Source: Nocardioidaceae bacterium
GTDB taxonomy: Bacteria; Actinomycetota; Actinomycetes; Propionibacteriales; Nocardioidaceae
Direction of reading: 5' to 3'
NCBI GenBank assembly: GCA_013696065.1
Contig: JACCZJ010000212.1
Location: 1-20,659 of the forward strand
Length of the DNA stretch: 20,659 nt
The notes beneath the pieces are model-generated. The model was not told the DNA's origin and did not search any database. It saw nothing but the letters and a program-made list of their open reading frames with translations. The position numbers and the translations under genes are program-made. Each line of letters begins with the position of its first letter. Position 1 is the first letter of the stretch. Positions 15,258 through 20,659 of the stretch are shown piece after piece.

Positions 15258-15310
15258 TTTGGAACGATCTGGCGGCGATTGCACCTCAGACGAAGCCACT
15301 TCGTTCCAAA
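15258..15310. repeat. 10-bp perfect inverted repeat in the bioF-bioD gap
   Basis: TTTGGAACGA (15258-15267) pairs exactly with TCGTTCCAAA (15301-15310) around a 33-nt loop. A related ATC(G)TGGCGGC sequence follows each arm (15267-15276 and 15310-15320). The second GGCGG is the likely ribosome site of bioD, 5 nt before its ATG, so folding could affect bioD expression. It could also be a partial terminator, or chance. Confidence 0.45.
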
Positions 15311-15324
15311 TCGTGGCGGCATAG

Positions 15325-16089
15325 ATGAGGTTCCTCGCCATCACCGGCACCAGCACCGGTGTGGGCAAGACGATCGTGACGGCGGTCATCGCGCGGCGAT
15401 CCCTCGAGTTGGGCCTCGACGTGTGCGTGATCAAACCGGCTCAGACGGGGGCGAGCCCCGAGCGGGAAGCCGGTGATGGCGACCCGCCAGACATCGCCAC
15501 CATCGCGCGACTGAGCGGCTGCGCCCATGTGCACCAGCTGGTCACCTTGGCGGACCCGCTGGCTCCCGACACGGCGGCCCGACTCCGTGGCCTGTCGCTC
15601 CCGACCGTCCACGCGCTCAGCAGGCAGGTCACCGACTTAGCGGCAGATCATGATGTGGTGTTGATAGAGGGGTCGGGAGGTGTGGCGGTCCGGCTCGATA
15701 CGGCGGGCGGCACCCTGTCAGACATGGCAACCCACCTGGTCGCCGCCGGCCACCAAGTCCGCTTCGTCGTGGTGACGAGCTTGGCGTTGGGCACTCTCAA
15801 CCACACCGAGTTGACTGTCCAGTCGCTGGCTGCCGCTGGTCAGGCCGTGGCAGGGCTGGTGCTGGGCGACGTACCGGCTGAGCTCGGGCTGGCCGAGCAG
15901 TGCAATCTCGATGAGCTGCCGCGGGTGACCGGCCTCACCGTGCTGGGAGCAATCCCCCATGGAGTGGGCGACTGGGAGCCAGCCAGATTCCAGCGCGTCT
16001 GCAACACCTGGCTCAGCGTCGACTCGCTGCTCACGAACAGCACCGCGGCTGCCAGACCCAGCCCCGCACCCGAGCCACCTCAGTTGTAG
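15325..16089 (+). CDS. bioD: Dethiobiotin synthetase
   Basis: ATP-dependent carboxylase that closes the ureido ring of dethiobiotin from diaminononanoate and CO2. It is 254 aa, slightly long, with a Pro/Ala-rich C-terminal tail. The P-loop is GTSTGVGKT (residues 8-16, Lys15), with catalytic Lys37 in KPAQTG, the IEGSGGVAVRLD segment, and VVVTSLALGTLNHTELT. The start is ATG15325, with GGCGG upstream. The 3' end overlaps the convergent penicillin-binding protein gene by 10 bp. No bioC, bioH, bioI or bioW gene is in the window, so pimeloyl-thioester supply must be encoded elsewhere. Confidence 0.96.
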   Translation: MRFLAITGTSTGVGKTIVTAVIARRSLELGLDVCVIKPAQTGASPEREAGDGDPPDIATIARLSGCAHVHQLVTLADPLAPDTAARLRGLSLPTVHALSRQVTDLAADHDVVLIEGSGGVAVRLDTAGGTLSDMATHLVAAGHQVRFVVVTSLALGTLNHTELTVQSLAAAGQAVAGLVLGDVPAELGLAEQCNLDELPRVTGLTVLGAIPHGVGDWEPARFQRVCNTWLSVDSLLTNSTAAARPSPAPEPPQL

Positions 16090-18017
16090 AGGTCCGCCGG
16101 CAAGCCTTGCAGCACCCGTTTGACCACGGGACCCGCATCCTGCGCACCGGACGAGCCGTTCTCGACGAGGACCGCGAACGCGAGATCCCCGCGGTATCCG
16201 ATCATCCAGGCGTTTGTGCCGAGCTGCCCTCCCTCGTCATATTCGGCCGTCCCTGTCTTAGCGTGGACGGGAAGCCCTGGCAGATCCACCGACGACCCTG
16301 TGCCGTCGGTGACAGTGAGCCTCATCATCTGCTGAAGATCACTGAGCAGATCCGGATCGAGTGGACGCAGCCGGGTTCCCGGCGCTAGCTCGGGCAGCAG
16401 CGTCGGAGTGCGGGCGACACCGGAGTCGACCGTGGCCGCGATCATCGCCATGAGGAGGGGACTCGCCTCGACCCTGCCCTGGCCGATCATGTCCGCCGCT
16501 CTGGTCACGAGATCAGCATCGGCAGGCGCCGAGCCGCTGAAGGCGTCAAGACCCAGCTGCCACTCTGCTCCGACACCGAACCGAGCGGCCATCTTCGCCA
16601 GCTGCGTGCCGTTCAGGTCATCCGCCCGCTCCACCATCGTCGTGTTACACGATGCGGCGAATGCCTGCGCGAACGTCGGGCTGGCGCTGGCGATGCCTCG
16701 TTCGTAGTTCTTGAAGCGCTTGCCGTCGACGACCGTGGTGTCTGGACATGTGACCCTGCTGCTCGGTTTGACCGCTCCCTGGTCGATCAGAGCCGCCGCG
16801 CTCACCACTTTGAAGGTGGAACCCGGGGCATAGTGGCCGATGAACCCGGTGGGGTATGACGAGGCACCTGGGCCGTTCGCCGAGGCCAACACTTCACCGG
16901 TGCTTGCCTTGACGACCACCACCGCTGTCGTGTCGGTCGCCCCCACCACTGCCTTCTCGGCCGCTGATTGGGCACTGAAGTCGAGCGAGGTGTCCAGGGG
17001 CTGGCCGGGAACGGGGGGGCGTCGCAGCACTTCGTTGAGCACCTCCCCCGAGGCCCTTTCCACCAAGTCAATGGAGATGCCTGGAGTGCCGGCGAGCTGC
17101 TCTTGATAGGCCAGTTGCAGACCCGAGGCGCCCACCTCGTCGATCGGGAGCGCCAGCGGCCCTGCGGTCGCGAGGCTGTCGGAGGTGGCCGGTCCCACGG
17201 TGCCCAAAACGGAGCGGCCCCACTCGGCGGTCGGGGCAAGGGCACGGCGGGAGGTGTCGACAACAACTCCGGGAACATCGAGCAGCCTTTCGCTCACCTG
17301 TCGAAAGGCTGCTCGGCGCAAGTCGATCACCGACACAAACCACGAAGGCTGAGCGGCTCGCACCCTCTCTTCGAGAGAAGCAGTGTCAATCTCGAGCACG
17401 CTGGCAAGCTCGGCGTACGTCGTTCGGCGGACATCCCTCGGCTCGACCCCCACCCGCACGATCTCTCGCTCCGGTGTGAGAGCAACGCCTGTGCGGTCGA
17501 GGATCGGTGCCCGCGGTGGCAACGTGCGCGTGCGCTCCAGACTGGTGCTCCGTGTCAGATCGGGATGAAACGTGCCGGGCAACCACTCGACCACCCACTG
17601 CCCCTGCCGGAGCTTGGACTTGACCAAAGTCTCGTAGGACCACTGATCGGCGCCGGCCAGCTGGTGGGTGACCGTGAGGTATTGGCTGCACGACTCCTCT
17701 ACGCAGTCCAGCTCGCCGGTGGCCTGGACGCTGGTCGCAGTGATGACCAGCTCGGTGACATGAGCGGCGATGTCCCTGGCTGCGGCGGCAGGATTGTCGA
17801 CGATCCCTTGGAAGCTGGCGACATCCGCGTCCGCCCACGCGGCCGCAAACTGCTCGATGACGTGCGCGCCGGCGGGCTCGGCGGTGGTCTCGTCTCCGGG
17901 GGTCGGATCTCCCCCGCCGCCGGTGCACGCCACCGCGCTGAGGGTGAGGATTGCGACGACTGCACCGACCCTGCCGCGACCACCGTCGGTTCGACGAGAC
18001 CGCCAAGCCGTTCGCAC
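16080..18017 (-). CDS. Penicillin-binding lipoprotein (class B transpeptidase, PBP-lipo type)
   Basis: D,D-transpeptidase that cross-links peptidoglycan, about 645 aa. A basic N-terminus and hydrophobic stretch VGAVVAILTLSAVAC, followed by TGGGG, suggest a lipoprotein signal. The lipobox (A-V-A-C) is weak, so a plain membrane anchor is possible. An NTF2-like MecA-N domain (about 40-140, IEQFAAAWADADVASFQGIVD) and a dimerisation domain follow. The transpeptidase has Ser400 in GSTFK, SCN at 456-458 and KTGTAEY with Lys587, all intact. The layout matches mycobacterial PBP-lipo (Rv2864c) and MecA-like PBPs. The open frame begins at TTG18044, but GGAGGGGG then places the true start at GTG18017, six bases downstream of it. 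It ends inside the last bases of bioD. Confidence 0.9.
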   Translation of the reverse strand: MRTAWRSRRTDGGRGRVGAVVAILTLSAVACTGGGGDPTPGDETTAEPAGAHVIEQFAAAWADADVASFQGIVDNPAAAARDIAAHVTELVITATSVQATGELDCVEESCSQYLTVTHQLAGADQWSYETLVKSKLRQGQWVVEWLPGTFHPDLTRSTSLERTRTLPPRAPILDRTGVALTPEREIVRVGVEPRDVRRTTYAELASVLEIDTASLEERVRAAQPSWFVSVIDLRRAAFRQVSERLLDVPGVVVDTSRRALAPTAEWGRSVLGTVGPATSDSLATAGPLALPIDEVGASGLQLAYQEQLAGTPGISIDLVERASGEVLNEVLRRPPVPGQPLDTSLDFSAQSAAEKAVVGATDTTAVVVVKASTGEVLASANGPGASSYPTGFIGHYAPGSTFKVVSAAALIDQGAVKPSSRVTCPDTTVVDGKRFKNYERGIASASPTFAQAFAASCNTTMVERADDLNGTQLAKMAARFGVGAEWQLGLDAFSGSAPADADLVTRAADMIGQGRVEASPLLMAMIAATVDSGVARTPTLLPELAPGTRLRPLDPDLLSDLQQMMRLTVTDGTGSSVDLPGLPVHAKTGTAEYDEGGQLGTNAWMIGYRGDLAFAVLVENGSSGAQDAGPVVKRVLQGLPADLYN

Positions 18018-18070
18018 GACCGACCCCCTCCGACAGCTAGACAAGCGGCCAGCCTAGCCGCCGCCACCGA

Positions 18071-18093
18071 CCAGCTCGGGATTCCAGCTCGGG
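18071..18093. repeat. Short direct repeat upstream of the penicillin-binding protein gene
   Basis: CCAGCTCGGG occurs at 18071-18080 and 18084-18093, a 13-bp period, 54 bp upstream of the GTG start. It is in the promoter region and might be a binding site. A TANNNT (TAGGCT, minus strand 18056-18051) lies between it and the gene. Confidence 0.3.
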
Positions 18094-18122
18094 CTCTATC
18101 CGAACAGGGCTAGCCGACGCGT

Positions 18123-19265
18123 TCAGAGCGGCAGGTCGCGAGCGATGATCTCTTTCATGATCTCAGTGGTTCCGCCGTAGATGGTGTGGACGCGGGTGTC
18201 TACGAATGCTTTGGCGACGGGGTACTCCCTCATATAGCCGTAGCCCCCGAACAGCTGCAGACACGAATCGACGACCCGCTTTTGCAGTTCAGTCGTCCAC
18301 CACTTGGCTTTGGCGGCATCCGTCGCGTCAAGGCCGGCCCCCACGTGTTCTGCGATGCATCGATCCACGTAGACCCGCGCCACGTCTACTTCGGTCGCCA
18401 GCTCGGCCAGCGTAAACCTGGTCGCCTGGAACTCGCCGATAGCTCGACCGAAGGCACGCCTATCCCGGCAGTAGTCGTAAGTCAGCCGAAGCACCCGTTC
18501 AGAGGTGGCGACGGCGGACACCGCGATACTCAAGCGCTCTTGGGGAAGGTTCCGCATGAGGTACGTGAACCCCTGACCCTCGACACCGAGCCGGTTCGAC
18601 ATCGGCACCCGAACATGGTCGAAGAACAGCTCTGCGGTGTCTTGCGCCTTGAGTCCGATCTTGTCGAGGTTGCGTCCTCGTTCGAAGCCGGACATGCCGC
18701 GCTCGACTACCAGAAGCGACATGCCCCGTGAGCCCGCCGCTGGGTCGGTTTTCGCCACCACAATCACAAGGTCAGCGTTGATCCCATTCGTGATGAACGT
18801 CTTCTGGCCGTTCAACAGGTAGTGGTCACCCTCGGGTGATGCGTTCGTGCGGATCCCTTGCAGGTCGGAGCCAGCCCCCGGTTCTGTCATGGCGATAGCA
18901 GTGATGAGTGACCCGTCGCAGAACCCCGGAAGCCACCTCGCCTGCTGCTCCGATGTAGTGAGATCTCGAAAGTATGGAGAGTTGACGTCGGTGTGCAGTG
19001 GGAAACCAACGCCAGTCGCGCCGATGGCAGCGAGTTCTTCGTGCAGTACCACCTGGAACCGGAAGTCGTCGGTCCCTCCACCGCCGTACTCCTCCGGCAT
19101 CATGAAGCCCAGCAGTCCCGCCGCCCCGCCACGCAGCCACAGGTCGCGTGGCACGATCCCGTCCTGCTCCCACGAGTCGTGATGGGGCTCGACCTCCTTG
19201 GCGCAGAAGGTCTTGCAGGTGTCGCGGAACGCCTCGTGGTCGGCGTCGAACAACGTGCGCCGCAT
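18123..19265 (-). CDS. Acyl-CoA dehydrogenase, LCAD/IVD-like
   Basis: FAD flavoenzyme that makes the alpha-beta double bond in an acyl-CoA and passes electrons to electron-transfer flavoprotein; 380 aa, a normal length. Seen are MMPEEYGGGG, the FAD-contact segment AIAMTEPGAGSDL, LNGQKTFITNG, RRAFGRAIGEFQ, QLFGGYGYMREYPV and VHTIYGGTTEIMKEIIARDL. In short and medium chain enzymes the base is the Glu of YEGT. Here that position is Gly (YGGT), and a Glu stands instead at 243 in LPQERLSIA, the position used by long-chain and isovaleryl-CoA dehydrogenases. This predicts long-chain or branched substrates. ATG19265 is used, with GGGCGGG a few bases upstream. It is 90 bp downstream of the MBL hydrolase gene. 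Confidence 0.93.
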   Translation of the reverse strand: MRRTLFDADHEAFRDTCKTFCAKEVEPHHDSWEQDGIVPRDLWLRGGAAGLLGFMMPEEYGGGGTDDFRFQVVLHEELAAIGATGVGFPLHTDVNSPYFRDLTTSEQQARWLPGFCDGSLITAIAMTEPGAGSDLQGIRTNASPEGDHYLLNGQKTFITNGINADLVIVVAKTDPAAGSRGMSLLVVERGMSGFERGRNLDKIGLKAQDTAELFFDHVRVPMSNRLGVEGQGFTYLMRNLPQERLSIAVSAVATSERVLRLTYDYCRDRRAFGRAIGEFQATRFTLAELATEVDVARVYVDRCIAEHVGAGLDATDAAKAKWWTTELQKRVVDSCLQLFGGYGYMREYPVAKAFVDTRVHTIYGGTTEIMKEIIARDLPL

Positions 19266-19355
19266 CTGCCCGCCCCGTCCTGTCTCGGTGCTCGGGTTTG
19301 CCCTCTTTCATTGTGCCTCTCGCGCGAGACGTCCGTTGCTTAACAAGGTGGCGCG

Positions 19356-19970
19356 TTAGCGACCGAGGGTGTCTATCTCGGCTTGGATGGTCGTCGAGTC
19401 TCCGTGGCCGGTGTGTACGACGGTCTCTGCCGGTAAGGCGAAAAGCTTCGCGCGGATACTCGCCACGAGGGTGTCGTGGTCGGAGAAGCTGCGACCGGTG
19501 GCTCCGGGACCGCCTCGGAAGAGTGTGTCGCCCGTGAACACGACGCCGAGGCTCGGCATGTAGAGGCATACCGAACCCGGTGAGTGGCCGGGAGTGTGCA
19601 GCACCTGCAACGCCGTGGTCCCCACCACGATTCGATCCCTGTCACCCAACGGCTCGTCGGGCTCGACGTCGGGATGGGTCAGCTGCCAGACGGGGGCGTC
19701 GTCAGGATGCAACAAGATCGGCGCCTCGACCACCTCCGCGAGCTCCGGCGCCACTCGGACGTGGTCATCGTGGGCATGGGTGCAGACGATTCCGAGCACC
19801 CGACGGCCCGCAATGACCGAACGGATCCCTTCCACGTTGTGCGGCGCATCGATCACGACGCACTCGTCGTCGTCCCCGACCACCCATACGTTGTTGTCGA
19901 CCTGATGTGTCTGGCCGTCGAGCGAGAAGGTGCCGCTGGTGATGCCGTGGTCGATGCGCAGGATGCTCAC
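19356..19970 (-). CDS. MBL-fold hydrolase, likely S-formylmycothiol thioesterase
   Basis: Glyoxalase II-like metallo-beta-lactamase fold protein, 204 aa. The metal site is THAHDDH (His65, His67, Asp69, His70), with His129 in HTPGHSPGS, Asp148 in FTGDTLFRGG, and a C-terminal HTGHGDST. Its GTG start overlaps the stop of mscR (GTGA), so it is translationally coupled to the mycothiol-dependent formaldehyde dehydrogenase. The same pairing occurs in mycobacteria (Rv2259-Rv2260, from memory). From this context I infer hydrolysis of S-formylmycothiol, or another mycothiol thioester, in the cytoplasm. The fold is certain; the substrate is not. Confidence 0.9.
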   Translation of the reverse strand: MSILRIDHGITSGTFSLDGQTHQVDNNVWVVGDDDECVVIDAPHNVEGIRSVIAGRRVLGIVCTHAHDDHVRVAPELAEVVEAPILLHPDDAPVWQLTHPDVEPDEPLGDRDRIVVGTTALQVLHTPGHSPGSVCLYMPSLGVVFTGDTLFRGGPGATGRSFSDHDTLVASIRAKLFALPAETVVHTGHGDSTTIQAEIDTLGR

Positions 19971-20659
19971 AGCTCCACCACTGAACGCAGCACGCCACCA
20001 GCATGCATCTTGGCGAACGCCGCTTCCACGTCGCCGAGACCGATCGTCTCTGACACGAACGCGTCGAGCGGGAAACGCCCTTGCAGATACAGGTCGATCA
20101 GCATCGGGAAGTCGCGGCTTGGCAGGCAGTCGCCATACCAGGAAGATTTGAGGGCACCTCCGCGCCCGAACAGGTGCATCAGCGGCATCTCGATCTTCAT
20201 CTCTGGACTGGGTACGCCGACCAGCACCACCGTGCCGGCCAGGTCGCGGCCGTAGAAAGCCTGTTTCCAGGTCTCCGGCCGTCCCACTGCGTCGACGACG
20301 ACGTCAGCACCGTTGCCGTCGGTGAGGCTCTTGATCGCCTCGACTACGTCTTCGTCCTTCCCGTTGACCGTATGGGTCGCGCCCAGCTCCTTGGCTTTGT
20401 CGAGCTTGCGGTTGTCGATGTCGACGGCAATGATCCGCGAGGCGCCGGCCAGATGTGCCCCTGCGATCGCCGCCACACCGACACCCCCGCACCCGATGAC
20501 TGCTACCGAGTCGCCCCGTCCGACACCGCCCGTGTTGATGGCGGCTCCGAACCCTGCCATCACGCCACACCCCAGCAGGCCGGCGGCGGTCGCGGGTGCG
20601 GCCGGATCGACCTTGGTGCATTGACCCGCGTGCACCAACGTCTTGTCGGCGAAGGCACC
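19967..20659 (-). CDS. mscR: S-(hydroxymethyl)mycothiol dehydrogenase (N-terminus beyond window)
   Basis: C-terminal 230 residues of a class III-like zinc alcohol dehydrogenase that oxidises the formaldehyde-mycothiol adduct with NAD; the 5' end lies past the window edge. Visible are the GCGVMAGFGAAINTGGV segment, the Rossmann VAVIGCGGVGVAAI, the acidic strand end AVDIDNRKLDKAKELGATHTVN, and the C-terminal ALKSSWYGDCLPSRDFPMLI and FVSETIGLGDVEAAFAKMHAG typical of MscR rather than glutathione-type AdhC. The catalytic zinc ligands fall largely in the missing part. It overlaps the MBL hydrolase by 4 nt. Mycothiol use fits an actinobacterial host. Confidence 0.9.
   Translation of the reverse strand, partial: GAFADKTLVHAGQCTKVDPAAPATAAGLLGCGVMAGFGAAINTGGVGRGDSVAVIGCGGVGVAAIAGAHLAGASRIIAVDIDNRKLDKAKELGATHTVNGKDEDVVEAIKSLTDGNGADVVVDAVGRPETWKQAFYGRDLAGTVVLVGVPSPEMKIEMPLMHLFGRGGALKSSWYGDCLPSRDFPMLIDLYLQGRFPLDAFVSETIGLGDVEAAFAKMHAGGVLRSVVEL

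Noticed and set aside
16968..18113. 381-aa plus-strand open frame opposite the penicillin-binding protein
   Set aside because: It is a high-GC antisense shadow of a clearly conserved transpeptidase gene, with no recognisable domain.
19318..19329. Perfect 12-bp palindrome TCTCGCGCGAGA upstream of the acyl-CoA dehydrogenase gene
   Set aside because: About five 12-bp perfect palindromes are expected by chance in a window this size, more in GC-rich DNA, and it is built of CG repeats.
1..20659. CRISPR array, tRNA, rRNA, prophage or insertion sequence
   Set aside because: No regularly spaced repeats, cloverleaf or rRNA segments, transposase or integrase motifs, or terminal repeats with target duplications were seen.

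Overview
The window is 20.7 kb of high-GC DNA, densely coding on both strands, with many GTG and TTG starts. Family content points to an actinobacterium (Actinomycetota). The markers are an MprAB-PepD-type stress module, a mycothiol-dependent formaldehyde dehydrogenase (MscR type), a HelD-family RNA polymerase ATPase, a PBP-lipo-type transpeptidase, and a small cysteine protein beside bioB that matches the biotin synthase auxiliary protein BsaP. I cannot name a genus. No rRNA, tRNA, CRISPR array, prophage or intact insertion sequence was seen, and no gene-free stretch exceeds 300 bases.

Layout. (1) 2-3455, plus strand: the C-terminal part of an OmpR-type response regulator, its sensor histidine kinase, and a membrane-anchored HtrA-type protease with a PDZ domain. 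Four 11-bp-phased direct repeats precede the protease gene. (2) 3487-7375, minus strand: a chorismate-amination operon read as a fused PhzE/TrpEG-like enzyme, then pabA, then pabB. (3) 7509-11246: a HelD/HelR-type RNA polymerase-recycling ATPase (minus) divergent from a DHA2 drug exporter (plus). (4) 11235-16089, the biotin island: bioB and bsaP on the minus strand, divergent from bioA-bioF-bioD on the plus strand. The divergent gap contains the decayed remains of a MazF/PemK toxin gene, plus candidate leaderless promoters and a palindrome. (5) 16080-20659, minus strand: a penicillin-binding lipoprotein, an LCAD-like acyl-CoA dehydrogenase, an MBL-fold hydrolase and a 5'-truncated mscR.

How the genes work together. 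The two-component system probably senses envelope stress and controls the protease. The chorismate operon feeds folate (PabAB) and either anthranilate or 2-amino-2-deoxyisochorismate (the PhzE-like enzyme). BioA, BioF, BioD and BioB are the four late biotin enzymes, and BsaP is expected to support the Fe-S-dependent BioB step. MscR and the MBL hydrolase form a likely mycothiol-dependent formaldehyde oxidation pair.

No wholly new system is evident. The points most worth a second look are the phased repeats before pepD, the orphan PhzE-like gene in a pab operon, HelD paired with an exporter, the mazF relic in the bio regulatory gap, the palindrome and -10 arrangement there, and an exact 17-bp tandem duplication across the bioB stop codon.
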